64,000 nt of DNA from positions 310,001 through 374,000 of the forward strand of contig CAWECP010000003.1 of assembly GCA_963807675.1 (NCBI GenBank), in the 5' to 3' direction. A program made the translations under genes and the position numbers. The notes below the pieces were generated by a model. That model was not told the DNA's origin. It worked only from the letters and a program-made list of their open reading frames with translations, and did no database searches. The DNA is from Bog-473 sp963807675 (GTDB taxonomy: Bacteria > Actinomycetota > Acidimicrobiia > Acidimicrobiales > RAAP-2). Within the stretch, counting starts at the first letter, position 1. Each line of letters starts with the position of its first letter. This document shows, one piece after another, positions 45,861-55,132 of this stretch.

Positions 45861-46658
45861 ATGAGCTATCCGGCCGCCCTCCACGTCCTGACGCGCCAGG
45901 CCGCGCCCGAGGCCCCGACGGTGATTTTCGTCCACGGGTCCCTCGACCGGGGCGAGAGCTTCCGGCGGGCCATGCGCCGGCTGCCCGACTACTCGACCCT
46001 GGCTTACGACCGGCGGGGCTACCAGGCCTCCCGGGCCGGCGGGGTGGTGGACCTGGGCGGGCACATTGAGGATCTCCTCTCAGTTGCGGAGGTGGCACGG
46101 TCGCAGGGGCGGGGCCCGGTCGTGGCGGTGGGGCACAGCCTGGGGGGCGACGTGGTGGTGGGCGCCGCCCTGGCCGAGCCGCGGGCTTTCGGGGCCATCG
46201 GTGCCTACGAGCCGCCGATGCCCTGGCTGGGGTTCCGCCGGCCGCCCACGGGCGCCGGGCGGGGATGGGAGCCCGTGTGGGAGGACCCGGGCGAGGAGGC
46301 CGAGCGCTTCTTCTCACGCATGGTCAGCCCCGAGGCGTGGGCCCGCCTGACCGAGGAGGGCCGGGCGACGAGGCGAGCCGACGGTCCGGCGCTGGTGGCC
46401 GACCTGCGCAGCTTTCGCACCGAGGGCCCGCCCTTCAACGTGACCGCACTCGGCGTCCCGTCGGTCTTCGGCCGTGGCGGCGCCACGTCGGCGGAGCACC
46501 ACCGGCGTAGCGTCGAGTGGATCGGCGCCAATGTGCCTGGTGCGACGGTCTTCGAGATCGAGGCGGCGCAACACGGGGCGCACCTGTCACATCCCGATCA
46601 CTTCGCCGCGTTGGCCCGGCTGGTGGTGGACAAGGCCGGGGACCCCTCGTCTGACTAG
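45861..46658 (+). CDS. Alpha/beta-fold hydrolase
   Basis: 265 residues. The oxyanion-hole H-G-S-L-D-R-G near residue 25, the nucleophile elbow G-H-S-L-G-G (about residue 93) and a late A-A-Q-H-G-A-H (His) fit a Ser-His-Asp hydrolase. The substrate is unknown. The gene is divergent from kgd by 62 bp. A TAGCGT box lies 11 nt before the ATG, slightly far for a strictly leaderless start. It converges with the DMT transporter gene. Confidence 0.85.
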   Translation: MSYPAALHVLTRQAAPEAPTVIFVHGSLDRGESFRRAMRRLPDYSTLAYDRRGYQASRAGGVVDLGGHIEDLLSVAEVARSQGRGPVVAVGHSLGGDVVVGAALAEPRAFGAIGAYEPPMPWLGFRRPPTGAGRGWEPVWEDPGEEAERFFSRMVSPEAWARLTEEGRATRRADGPALVADLRSFRTEGPPFNVTALGVPSVFGRGGATSAEHHRRSVEWIGANVPGATVFEIEAAQHGAHLSHPDHFAALARLVVDKAGDPSSD

Positions 46659-46685
46659 CCGGCGGCGGGGTCAAGCTGGCCGGCG

Positions 46686-47657
46686 TCAGACGGACGAGAA
46701 GGGGGGCAGCCCAGGGTCGGAGACGGTCTCGTGCTGTGCCTCGGGCTGGTGGCGGTGCGGGTGCTTCAGCTGGCGGGACAGCATCTCGTCGTACTCGACG
46801 CCCTTGCCCTCGCTCTTCATTCCGGTGATGAGCGGCGAGTTCGAGAGGAACACGGCGCCCATGAACATGAGGAGGAGCGACAGGGCCTCGAGCGGGCCGT
46901 AGGCGCCGGACGTGCGCAAGCTGTCGCCGTAGAGCGCGATGCCGAGGCAGATGCTGAAGAGCGGGTCCACGAGAACCAGGGTCGACTGGGACGCGGCCAG
47001 CGGGCCGGCGTGAAACGCGTTCTGGGTCAGGAAGAGGCCCAGCAGGCCGAAGACGATGACGCCGTAGGTCTCCCAGTGGTAGAAGAGCGTCACCCAGTCG
47101 TTGGCGGCGTAGTTGCTCACCGTCTTGATGAGCGCGGCGGTGAACGCGTACGTAATGGCGGCGGCGCTGCCGAACATGGCGGCTTTCCACCACCGAGGAC
47201 CCCAGCGGGTGGCCACCACGGTGACGGCGATCAGGGCACAGCTGGTGCCGCCCACCACGATCCAGCCGAGATTGGTGGGCGTCTCGGTCCCACCACCGGG
47301 GGCGGCGAAGTAGAGGAAGCCCGAGAGGCCGAAGGCGATGGCGCCGGCGCCGACCCACTCCCGGATGGTGATGGTGAAGCGGAAGTAGGTGCCCAAGATG
47401 AACACCAGGAAGAGCAGTTCCATGGTCAGGATGGGCTGGACCACCGAAAGCCGCCCGATGTGCAGCGCGAACGATTGCAACAGGAAGGAACAGATCATGA
47501 AACCGAATCCCAGGAGCCAGATGCCCCGCCGGAGGGCGTGGGCCATGAGGCTCAGGCGCATGGTGGACTCCTCGGGGGCGTCCTCGACGCCCATGCGCTG
47601 GAACACGCTGGTCAGCGCGTTGGACAGCGCAGCAAGGACCGCTAGGACATAAACCAT
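46686..47657 (-). CDS. DMT-superfamily (EamA-like) transporter
   Basis: 323 residues, nine or ten membrane helices in two related halves. The N-terminus A-A-L-S-N-A-L-T-S-V-F-Q-R-M-G and the pair L-Q-S-F-A-L-H-I-G-R-L-S-V-V-Q-P and S-Q-S-T-L-V-L-V-D-P-L-F-S are the symmetric signature helices of the drug/metabolite transporter fold in actinobacteria. A hydrophilic His/Gln-rich tail ends the protein. The start ATG has a GAGGCG Shine-Dalgarno. The solute is unknown. Confidence 0.82.
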   Translation of the reverse strand: MVYVLAVLAALSNALTSVFQRMGVEDAPEESTMRLSLMAHALRRGIWLLGFGFMICSFLLQSFALHIGRLSVVQPILTMELLFLVFILGTYFRFTITIREWVGAGAIAFGLSGFLYFAAPGGGTETPTNLGWIVVGGTSCALIAVTVVATRWGPRWWKAAMFGSAAAITYAFTAALIKTVSNYAANDWVTLFYHWETYGVIVFGLLGLFLTQNAFHAGPLAASQSTLVLVDPLFSICLGIALYGDSLRTSGAYGPLEALSLLLMFMGAVFLSNSPLITGMKSEGKGVEYDEMLSRQLKHPHRHQPEAQHETVSDPGLPPFSSV

Positions 47658-47963
47658 CGCCTCAAACCGATGTTAACGTTCATTGTTACGCGCCGGACAG
47701 GGGGCACTCAGCTCGCACTCAGGTTGTGCCACGTGCGTTTCAGCTGTACCCCGACGCAGGAATCATGTGTGAGGCGCCGCTCCGCACCGGATCGAATCTC
47801 TGCCCGGCGTGTTCCTGCAGGAATTCTGATGCTATGACCACCACCCAATGTGGCAGTTAGGTTACGTTTAGGCGAACCAACCCACCGACCTTTCCGACAC
47901 CGGGAGTGGGGGGAAGGGGTGGGTTCGGTCGTCACCGGGGCGGCCGAGAGACAAGGGAGTGCT
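47658..47963 (+). promoter_or_regulatory. Long leader region of the peptide-binding protein gene
   Basis: 306 bp without a gene. It holds a perfect palindrome TTCCTGCAGGAA (47812-47823), a direct repeat TTAGG...TTTAGG near 47857-47872, and a pair of complementary segments AACCCACC (47879-47886) and GGTGGGTT (47918-47925) that could form a stem in a long 5' leader. The gene itself has AAGGGAG as Shine-Dalgarno. The palindrome is a plausible operator; the stem matches no riboswitch I know. Confidence 0.35.
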
Positions 47964-49871
47964 ATGGGAATGAAGGGGTTGTTGATGAAGGGGGCGTGTG
48001 CGGCCGTGGCGGCAGCAGCGGTCTGCATATCCTTCGCCGGGATCGCCGGCACCGCCGGCGCAAGCGGCATCCCCACGGGCGGGACGAAGGTGAGCGGCGG
48101 CACCGTCCGCTGGGCCGAGCCCCCGGGTACCCCCCCGACCTACATCTTCCCGTTCTTGAGCGGTTCGGTCAGCGGCGTCAACGATGTCCAACAGTTCCAG
48201 TACCTGATGTACCGACCCCTGTACGTGTTCGGCCACCCGACGAACACGAACACCACGCTCAATCCCACGCTGTCCTTGGCCTCCGTGCCCGCGTACAGCA
48301 ACGGGGACACCGAGGCCACGATTGCTCTGAAGAACTACAAGTGGTCCGACGGGGAGACGGTCACGGCCACCGACGTGCTCTTCTTCATGAACATGCTCCA
48401 CGCCGAGACGGCCACCTGGTACGACTACGTGCCCGGCCTCTTCCCTGACAACGTCAAGAGCGTGACCGTGAACAGCCCGTCGTCGATCACGTTCACGTTC
48501 AACAAGGCGTACGACCCGACGTGGATGACCTACAACGAGTTCTCCCAGATCACGCCGTTCCCGACGGCCTGGGACATCACGGCCACCGGTGGAGCGTCCG
48601 GCTCGGGTGGCTGCTCGAGTGGCGCCTACGGCGCGGCGTCGACCGACGCGGCGTGCACCAAGGTCTACAACTTCCTGTCGGGCCAGGCCAACGACCCGAC
48701 CAGCTACTCCTCGAGCCCGATCTGGGGGACCGTGGACGGGCCCTACACCATCGCGGCCTCAAAGGGCGGATCGTTTCAGACCACGGGCCAGGTCACCATG
48801 GTCCCCAATCCGTCCTACAGCGGCCCCCAGAAGGCCACGGTGACGTTCATCGAGGAGCCTTACACCACCGACAACGCCGAGTTCGACGCGCTGCTGGGCG
48901 GCAACCTCGACATCGGGTACGCGCCCCAACAGGACATCACCAAGCCGACCACGAACCCGTCGATCGCCGGGCCCAACAACCCGCGGCTGACGAACTTCTA
49001 CCTGACGCCCTGGGTCGTCTTCGGCTTCAACTATGCCGTGCTGAAGTTCGAGTCGACGGGTGACGGTGGCAACGCCGGCGCCATCTACAAGCAGCTCTAC
49101 GTCCGCCAGGCCATGCAGAGCGTCGTCGACCAGCCGGCGATGATTCAAAAGTTCCTCGCGGGGTACGGCGTCCCGACCTACGGGCCGGTGCCGGTGCTGC
49201 CGAAGAACGACCTGGTCGACTCGTACGAGCAGTCGAACCCGTACCCGTACAACCCGGCGCACGCCGAAAGCCTGCTCAAATCGCACGGGTGGAAGGTCGT
49301 ACCGAATGGCGTCGACACCTGCCAGAAGGCGGGCACCGGTCCGAGCGACTGCGGCGCCGGCATTCCCCAGGGCGCGAAGCTCAACTTCACCATGGTCTAC
49401 GTCAGCGGCACGCAGTGGCAGCAGCAGGTGATGGACGTCGAGCAGTCCGCCTGGAACGCCATCGGCATCAAGACCCAGCTGGTCAGCAACACCTTCCCGA
49501 CGGTGATCTCCAGCTACGCGCCTCCGTGCATGACCGGCCAGCCCTGCACGGTCGAGGAAGGCTGGTGGGGTGGAGGCTGGTCGTACGAACCGGATTACTA
49601 CCCGTCGGGTGAGACCCTGTTCGCCACCGGTGCGGGCAGCAACGCCGGCAACTACAGCAACGCCAAGGCCGACACCCTGATCGCGGCGACCGACACGACG
49701 AGCACCAGCCTGGACTCGTACGAGAACTACGTCGCCCAGCAGCTACCGAACATTTGGGAGCCCAACGCGGACTACGAGCTCAGCGAGGTGCGCAGCACGC
49801 TGCGCGGCGTCGCCCCGCAGAACCCGTTCCTCTGGCTCTTCCCCGAGTACTGGTACTACGTGAAGGGCTAA
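47964..49871 (+). CDS. Oligopeptide/dipeptide ABC transporter substrate-binding protein
   Basis: 635 residues from ATG 47964 (AAGGGAG upstream). It has a Sec signal peptide of about 34 residues ending A-G-A, without a lipobox, then an SBP family 5 fold. W-S-D-G-E-T-V-T-A-T-D-V-L-F is the family signature, and R-Q-A-M-Q-S-V-V-D and Y-P-Y-N-P-A-H-A-E-S-L-L-K follow later. It has an insertion with two Cys around residue 215 and a longer C-terminal lobe than DppA/OppA, ending W-Y-Y-V-K-G. It captures peptides, or other large solutes, for the permeases that follow. Confidence 0.9.
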   Translation: MGMKGLLMKGACAAVAAAAVCISFAGIAGTAGASGIPTGGTKVSGGTVRWAEPPGTPPTYIFPFLSGSVSGVNDVQQFQYLMYRPLYVFGHPTNTNTTLNPTLSLASVPAYSNGDTEATIALKNYKWSDGETVTATDVLFFMNMLHAETATWYDYVPGLFPDNVKSVTVNSPSSITFTFNKAYDPTWMTYNEFSQITPFPTAWDITATGGASGSGGCSSGAYGAASTDAACTKVYNFLSGQANDPTSYSSSPIWGTVDGPYTIAASKGGSFQTTGQVTMVPNPSYSGPQKATVTFIEEPYTTDNAEFDALLGGNLDIGYAPQQDITKPTTNPSIAGPNNPRLTNFYLTPWVVFGFNYAVLKFESTGDGGNAGAIYKQLYVRQAMQSVVDQPAMIQKFLAGYGVPTYGPVPVLPKNDLVDSYEQSNPYPYNPAHAESLLKSHGWKVVPNGVDTCQKAGTGPSDCGAGIPQGAKLNFTMVYVSGTQWQQQVMDVEQSAWNAIGIKTQLVSNTFPTVISSYAPPCMTGQPCTVEEGWWGGGWSYEPDYYPSGETLFATGAGSNAGNYSNAKADTLIAATDTTSTSLDSYENYVAQQLPNIWEPNADYELSEVRSTLRGVAPQNPFLWLFPEYWYYVKG

Positions 49872-49941
49872 GCCAAGCAGGTTATTTCGACGAGGACAGC
49901 GGCCGGTCACGGATTGACCTGAGCGTGCGACGCATCGTGCG

Positions 49942-49947
49942 TAGCAT
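49942..49947 (+). promoter_or_regulatory. TAGCAT -10-like box, leaderless start
   Basis: TAGCAT with 6 nt to GTG 49954, giving the permease genes their own promoter separate from the abundant binding protein. Confidence 0.45.
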
Positions 49948-49953
49948 CGGTCC

Positions 49954-50907
49954 GTGACCGGCTTCCTCGTCCGGCGGCTCTTCCAAGCCGTCCTGGTCGT
50001 CCTCGGGGTGATCGCGTTCATGTTCATCCTGATCCACCTGATCCCGGGTGGCGAGGCTCGGGCAGTGCTTGGCCCCAAGGCCCAGCCGGTGGCGGTCGCC
50101 CAGTTCAACAGGGAAAACGGGCTGAACCTGCCGCTTTGGGACCAGTTCACCCACTACGTGTGGAACCTGGCCCGCTTCGACCTGGGCCGCTCCTACACCC
50201 TGAACCAGAGCGTGACGTCCCTGATCGCCGAGGCGCTGCCCAAGACGCTCATTCTGGTCGGCCTGTCCACCCTGTTGGCCCTGGTGATCGCCATCCCCAT
50301 GGGCATCTACCAGGTCGTCCGGCGCAACAAGTGGGACGACTACGTGCTGACCGGCGTCGCGTTCATCCTCTATGCCGTGCCGGCGTTCCTGCTGGGCACG
50401 CTGCTCATTCTGTGGTTCGCCGTCTACCTCCCGATCTTCTCGACCGAGGCACCGCAGAGCGACTCGATTTGGGGCATCCTCTCGGACCCGAAGGCGCTGG
50501 TGCTGCCGGTGGTGACGCTGGCTGCCATCAGCATCGCCTCCTTCAGCCGCTACATGCGCTCCTCCATGATGGAGACGATGACCGAGGACTTCGTGCGGAC
50601 GGCCCGGGCCAAGGGGGCCGGACCGCGGCGGGTCCTCTACGTGCACGCCCTGCGCAACGCCATCATCCCGATCATCACGCTGCTCGGTCTCTCGCTGGGG
50701 ACGATCGTGAGCGGGGCAGTGATCACGGAGAGCGTGTTCAACTACCCGGGCATGGGCCTGCTGGCCGTCAACTCCGCCTTCAAGGAGGACCTGCCCACAC
50801 TGCTCGGCGTCACCTTCGTCGTGACCATCGCGACGATTGCGGGCAACCTGATCGCTGACATCCTGTACGCGGTCGTCGACCCGAGGATCCGGTATGCAAA
50901 ATCCTGA
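49954..50907 (+). CDS. Peptide ABC transporter permease (DppB/OppB type)
   Basis: 317 residues, six membrane helices. The N-terminal R-R-L-F-Q-A-V-L-V-V-L-G-V-I start and I-H-L-I-P-G-G-E are typical of OppB/DppB proteins. The EAA-like cytoplasmic loop that docks the ATPase is D-F-V-R-T-A-R-A-K-G-A-G-P-R-R-V-L. The final 14 bp overlap the second permease gene, showing coupled synthesis of the two channel subunits. Confidence 0.93.
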   Translation: MTGFLVRRLFQAVLVVLGVIAFMFILIHLIPGGEARAVLGPKAQPVAVAQFNRENGLNLPLWDQFTHYVWNLARFDLGRSYTLNQSVTSLIAEALPKTLILVGLSTLLALVIAIPMGIYQVVRRNKWDDYVLTGVAFILYAVPAFLLGTLLILWFAVYLPIFSTEAPQSDSIWGILSDPKALVLPVVTLAAISIASFSRYMRSSMMETMTEDFVRTARAKGAGPRRVLYVHALRNAIIPIITLLGLSLGTIVSGAVITESVFNYPGMGLLAVNSAFKEDLPTLLGVTFVVTIATIAGNLIADILYAVVDPRIRYAKS

Positions 50908-51904
50908 GGACCTGGTGCGGGCCACGCAGATTGAACTCGGCGAACCCGTGTCGCCGCCGTCCGTCGGGGCTGACGGCCTCGAGGTCCTGCCGGAAGAGCT
51001 GACCGACGACGCCATCGCCGCACCCGGCGGAGGCGAGGTCGTCTCGCACGGTGGCCTGGCGCGGCGGATATTCAGCGTGTTCATTGAGAACAAGCTGGCC
51101 GTGGCCGGCGTGATCATCATCGTCTTCTTCGTGCTCTTCTGCTACGTGGGGCCGCTCTTCTACCACACCAACCAGACCAACGCCTCGGAGGCGCTGCTCT
51201 CCCCCGACAACGCCCCGCCGGGCAACGGCCACCCGCTCGGCACCGACGCCAGCGGCTTCGACATCCTCGGCCGGCTGATGTACGGCGGCCAGGTCTCGTT
51301 GCTGGTCGGATTCGCCGCCGCCGCCGTGGCCAGCATCTTCGGGGCGACCTACGGGGCGATTTCGGGCTTCTTCGGGAGCTGGGTGGACTCGTTCATGATG
51401 CGGGTCGTTGACGCCTTCCTGTCGATCCCCGTCCTCTTCCTGGCCATCGTGCTGGCCACGATCTTCCGGCCCTCCCTGGTCGTCTTCATCTTCGTCATTG
51501 CGTTCGTTTCGTGGCTCATCCCCGCCCGCCTGATCCGCGGCCAGGCGCTCTCGCTGCGCATACGCGAGTACGTGCAGGCCGTGCGCGTCATGGGCGGGAG
51601 CAAGCGGCGGATCGTCCTGCGCCACATCATCCCGAACTCCATCGGCACCATCATTGTGAACGCCACGTTCAACATCGCCGACGCCATTTTGCTGCTGGCC
51701 GCCCTCGGCTTCATCGGGCTGGGCGTCCCGTCCCCGCAGACCGACTGGGGCTCCATGCTCTCGAACGGCGTCAACTACGCGCTCGACGGCTACTGGTGGG
51801 AGATCTACCCGGCCGGCCTGTGTATCGTGCTCGTCGTGGTGGCGTTCAACTTCATCGGCGACGCCCTGCGCGACGCGCTCGAGGTCCGGCTCCAGCAGCG
51901 TTAG
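50894..51904 (+). CDS. Peptide ABC transporter permease (DppC/OppC type)
   Basis: 336 residues. A cytoplasmic N-tail of about 55 residues precedes the OppC-N domain helix (L-A-V-A-G-V-I-I-I-V-F-F). The H-P-L-G-T-D-A-S-G-F-D-I-L-G-R motif (with Ala-Ser where Asp-x is more usual) and the docking loop Y-V-Q-A-V-R-V-M-G-G-S-K-R-R-I place it as DppC. It is the partner of the preceding permease. Its last 4 bp overlap the fused ATPase gene on the other strand. Confidence 0.93.
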   Translation: MQNPEDLVRATQIELGEPVSPPSVGADGLEVLPEELTDDAIAAPGGGEVVSHGGLARRIFSVFIENKLAVAGVIIIVFFVLFCYVGPLFYHTNQTNASEALLSPDNAPPGNGHPLGTDASGFDILGRLMYGGQVSLLVGFAAAAVASIFGATYGAISGFFGSWVDSFMMRVVDAFLSIPVLFLAIVLATIFRPSLVVFIFVIAFVSWLIPARLIRGQALSLRIREYVQAVRVMGGSKRRIVLRHIIPNSIGTIIVNATFNIADAILLLAALGFIGLGVPSPQTDWGSMLSNGVNYALDGYWWEIYPAGLCIVLVVVAFNFIGDALRDALEVRLQQR

Positions 51905-54039
51905 GCGGACGGGCCGCCGGATGTGACGGTCCCGGTGGCGACGAGGTTTCCATCGGGAGACCCCGTGGGTGTCTGCAGCGGGAAGTGGCAGGCCGCGAAG
52001 TGGCCCTCGCCGAAGGGCCGCAGGGGGGGCTCCTCCTGGGCACACAGCTCCTGGGCAAAGGGGCAGCGGGTGCGAAAACGACAGCCCGACGGCGGGTCCA
52101 CCGATGAGGGCAGCTCGCCTCGGATGTGGTGGTCCCGCGCCGACCCGGCGGTCGGGTCGGGGACGGGGATGGTGTCGATCAGCGCCTTGGTATAGGGGTG
52201 GGCGGCCCGCTCGTAGATGTCGCGGGCCGGGCCGACCTCGACCAGCTTCCCCAGGTACATGACCCCGATCCGGTCGGCCATGTACTTGACGACCGCGAGG
52301 TCGTGCGAAATGAAGAGGTAGGTCAGGCCGTGACGTTCCTGCAGCTCCTTCAGCAGGTTGAGGATCTGGGCCTGAATGGAGACGTCGAGGGCGGAGACGG
52401 GCTCGTCCGCCACAATGAGCTTGGGCTCGAGGGCCAGCGCCCGGGCCAGGCCGATCCGCTGGCGCTGGCCTCCCGAGAACTCGTGCGGGTACAGCTCGGC
52501 GGAGCGCCTCGGGAGCCCGACCTCGTCGAGCATCGTGAGGATGCGGGCGCGCCGTTCGTCGTGGGTTCCGATGCCCTGGACGTTGAGCGGCTCGCGCAGG
52601 ATGGTACCGACCCGCATGCGCGGATCGAGCGAGGCGTAGGGGTCCTGGAACATCATCTGCATGTCCCGACGCCGGCGGCGGAGCTCGCGCCCGCTGAGAG
52701 TCACGATGTCGCGGCCCTCGAACTCGATCGCGCCCGAGGTCGGCCGCTCGAGCGCCACCACCATGCGGCCCATGGTGGTCTTGCCGCAGCCCGACTCGCC
52801 CACCAGGCCGAAGGTCTCGCCGCGCCGGATGGAGAGCGAGACGTCGCTGACTGCCTTCACCGTTCCGATCTTGTGTCGCACGACGGCCCCCTGGGTGAGG
52901 GCGAACTCCTTGACGGCGTGGTCGACGCGGACCAGCACCGGCGCCTGGGCCAGGGACTCGGCCCGGGCCACGTGGCGAGCCAGTGCCACCTCGTCGACCT
53001 TGACGTTCAGGTCGGCCGCCATGGCCACCGCCTCGGGCCGCTTGGCGATGGTGTTCGGGTCGACGTCCACCTGGTGGAAGCAGGCGGCGAGGTGGGCGGG
53101 GCTGCTCCGGGCGGCGGGCTGGAGGACGGGCTCGGTCTCCAGGCAGTCCGGCTGGGCGTAGCGGCACCGGGCCGCGAAGCGGCAGTGTCCGATCGGCTGC
53201 GACAAGTCGGGCGGCAGCCCTGGGATGCTCACCAGCCGCACAGACGGGTCCTGGTCGAGCTTGGAGACCGAGGCGAGGAGCGCCTCGGCGTAGGGGTGGC
53301 GCATTTCCGTGAAGAGCTCCGTCGTGGTGGCGCTCTCGGCGATGCGGCCGGCGTACATGACGATGACCCGCTCGGCACGCTCCGCGATGACGCCCATGTC
53401 GTGGGTGATCAGGATCACCGACATGTCGAGATCGGCCCGGAGGCGATCGAGCAGGTCGAGGATCTGGGCCTGAATGGTGACGTCGAGCGCCGTCGTCGGC
53501 TCGTCCGCGATGAGGAGCTTGGGCGAGCAGACCAGCGCCATGGCGATCATGACGCGCTGGCGCAGGCCGCCGGAGAGCTCGTGGGCGTAGGCGTCGAGCC
53601 GCTGCTCGGCGTTCGGCATCTCGACCATGCGCAGGACGTCGAGCGCCCGACTGCGGCCCACGCTCTTCGAGGCGCCCTGGTGGAGCCGCGCGCTCTCGGC
53701 AATTTGGTCCCCGATGTTCATGGTCGGGTTGAGCGAGGTCAACGGGTCCTGGAACACCATGGCCACCTGATTGCCCCGGACCTTGGTCATCTCCTTCTCC
53801 GTCAGCGGCGCCAGGTCCTGGCCCTGCAGCTTGATGCTGCCGCCGATCACGTGACCCACGGGCGGGAGGAGCTTCATGATGGAGAGGCCGATGGTGGTCT
53901 TGCCGCAGCCGGACTCGCCCACCACGCCGACGCACTCGCCCCCGTCGACGTGGAAGGTGACGTCGTCGACCGCCACGACGTTGGAACTCTTCAGGCGGAA
54001 CTCGGTGCGCAGTCCCTCGACCTCGAGGACCCGGCTCAC
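51901..54039 (-). CDS. Fused dual-ATPase of peptide ABC transporter (DppD-DppF type)
   Basis: 712 residues from GTG 54039; the longer open frame to 54273 adds Arg-rich, non-homologous sequence. Two complete ABC modules are joined: Walker A G-E-S-G-C-G-K-T-T twice (about residues 41 and 395), signature motifs L-S-G-G-L-R-Q-R and F-S-G-G-Q-R-Q-R, and Walker B L-L-I-A-D-E-P and L-I-V-A-D-E-P. Each is followed by an oligopeptide-type C-terminal domain with a Cys-rich C-R-F-(A/R)-x-R-C segment. The protein replaces separate DppD and DppF subunits. It is encoded convergently to the permeases. Confidence 0.93.
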   Translation of the reverse strand: MSRVLEVEGLRTEFRLKSSNVVAVDDVTFHVDGGECVGVVGESGCGKTTIGLSIMKLLPPVGHVIGGSIKLQGQDLAPLTEKEMTKVRGNQVAMVFQDPLTSLNPTMNIGDQIAESARLHQGASKSVGRSRALDVLRMVEMPNAEQRLDAYAHELSGGLRQRVMIAMALVCSPKLLIADEPTTALDVTIQAQILDLLDRLRADLDMSVILITHDMGVIAERAERVIVMYAGRIAESATTTELFTEMRHPYAEALLASVSKLDQDPSVRLVSIPGLPPDLSQPIGHCRFAARCRYAQPDCLETEPVLQPAARSSPAHLAACFHQVDVDPNTIAKRPEAVAMAADLNVKVDEVALARHVARAESLAQAPVLVRVDHAVKEFALTQGAVVRHKIGTVKAVSDVSLSIRRGETFGLVGESGCGKTTMGRMVVALERPTSGAIEFEGRDIVTLSGRELRRRRRDMQMMFQDPYASLDPRMRVGTILREPLNVQGIGTHDERRARILTMLDEVGLPRRSAELYPHEFSGGQRQRIGLARALALEPKLIVADEPVSALDVSIQAQILNLLKELQERHGLTYLFISHDLAVVKYMADRIGVMYLGKLVEVGPARDIYERAAHPYTKALIDTIPVPDPTAGSARDHHIRGELPSSVDPPSGCRFRTRCPFAQELCAQEEPPLRPFGEGHFAACHFPLQTPTGSPDGNLVATGTVTSGGPSA

Positions 54040-54133
54040 CGGGACGTGCGGCGAGACGCCCGCCGCCCGCACCGTCTCCGAGAACCCGACCGCACGACGC
54101 AGAACGCTAACCCGAAACGGCCTGGTAGCCGGG

Positions 54134-54856
54134 TCATGACGCCGTGAAGAGGCGCCCCTGGTCCTCGTCCGCGCACGAAATCTGCGTACGCACCCGGCAG
54201 GGGTCGCCGGTCCAGGGCAGCTTTCCCATGAAGGCCCAGCTGCGGCGGTGGATGGCCGACGGCCCGTACCCACGCAGCGCCGTCTTGTGGAGCGGCGAGG
54301 GGTAGCCCTTGTTCTGCTCGAAACCGTACGCGGGGTAGTGGTCGGCGTCCTGGCGCATGATGCGGTCGCGCGTCACCTTGGCCAGCACGGAGGCGGCGGC
54401 CACCGAGGCACACTTGGCGTCGCCGTCCACGATGGGGCGCACGACCCCCTCGAAGGGCTCCTGTGGATGGCGCAACAGGTCGACCGGACCGTCCACCAGC
54501 AGGGCGCCTGGCGCGTCGTCGAGGCCGGCGAGGGCACGCCGCGCCGCCACGCGCAGCGCCTCGGTCATGCCCCATTCGTCGCACTCGACCGGCATGGCGT
54601 GGCCGACCGCCCAGGCCTGGCACCAGCGGCCGACCGCCTCGAAGATGTCCTCGCGCCGGGCCTCGCTGAGCATTTTGGAATCGCGCAGCCACGCTGGCAT
54701 GGACCGCATCTGGACACGAGGTCGCACGATCGCAATGCCGACGGTGAGCGGTCCGGCCCAGGCGCCGCGACCGACCTCGTCCAGGCCGGCCACCACGTCG
54801 TGACCCTCCGAGCGCAGGCGGCGCTCCTCTTTGAGGTCGGGCGAGCAGACGGTCAC
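54134..54856 (-). CDS. rnhB: Ribonuclease HII
   Basis: 240 residues. The catalytic D-E-V-G-R-G-A-W-A-G-P-L signature sits near residue 26; L-R-D-S-K-M-L-S and V-D-G-D-A-K-C-A-S-V-A-A-A-S-V-L-A-K-V carry the other acidic and Ser/Lys residues; Y-P-A-Y-G-F-E-Q-N-K-G-Y follows. It removes single ribonucleotides and RNA:DNA hybrids from DNA. GTG 54856 gives the family-like helical start; an internal GTG near codon 21 with GGAGGG upstream is a possible alternative. Confidence 0.93.
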   Translation of the reverse strand: MTVCSPDLKEERRLRSEGHDVVAGLDEVGRGAWAGPLTVGIAIVRPRVQMRSMPAWLRDSKMLSEARREDIFEAVGRWCQAWAVGHAMPVECDEWGMTEALRVAARRALAGLDDAPGALLVDGPVDLLRHPQEPFEGVVRPIVDGDAKCASVAAASVLAKVTRDRIMRQDADHYPAYGFEQNKGYPSPLHKTALRGYGPSAIHRRSWAFMGKLPWTGDPCRVRTQISCADEDQGRLFTAS

Positions 54857-54863
54857 GGGATCC

Positions 54864-54869
54864 TACGAT
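54864..54869 (+). promoter_or_regulatory. TACGAT -10-like box, leaderless start
   Basis: TACGAT with 7 nt to GTG 54877. Its first two bases overlap a minus-strand TAGGAT (54860-54865) pointing into rnhB. Confidence 0.45.
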
Positions 54870-54876
54870 GGGGGAC

Positions 54877-55116
54877 GTGAGCGAAGGCGGGGGGGACGTC
54901 GTGGAGGCCGGCACACGGACGCCGCTCGAGCCGGGGACGAAGGTGGACGTCCGCAACCGCTACCAGGGGACTTGGGTGCGCGGCTTCGAGGTGGCCGACA
55001 GGACCGACGAGGGCTACCGCATCCGCCGCCTGTCCGACGGGAGCGTCCTGGGCGAGCTCTTCTCCCGCGACGACCTCCGGCGGGAGCGGTCGCGGCAGGG
55101 CTTCTGGTGGCACTGA
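54877..55116 (+). CDS. Small conserved hypothetical protein (SH3-like barrel pattern)
   Basis: 79 residues from GTG 54877; the ATG at 54868 lies within the -10 box and is less likely. Strand pattern V-D-V-R-N-R-Y-Q-G-T-W-V-R-G-F-E-V and Y-R-I-R-R-L-S-D-G-S-V-L-G-E-L-F suggests a Tudor/SH3-type small barrel, as found in short conserved actinobacterial proteins of unknown function. The C-terminus is basic and aromatic. It is divergent from rnhB. Confidence 0.7.
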   Translation: MSEGGGDVVEAGTRTPLEPGTKVDVRNRYQGTWVRGFEVADRTDEGYRIRRLSDGSVLGELFSRDDLRRERSRQGFWWH

Positions 55117-55132
55117 GGCGTCAGCCTCCGGA

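Noticed and set aside
47879..47925. Riboswitch in the leader of the peptide-binding protein gene
   Set aside because: Only one 8-bp complementary pair across a 31-nt loop, with no match to a known aptamer core.
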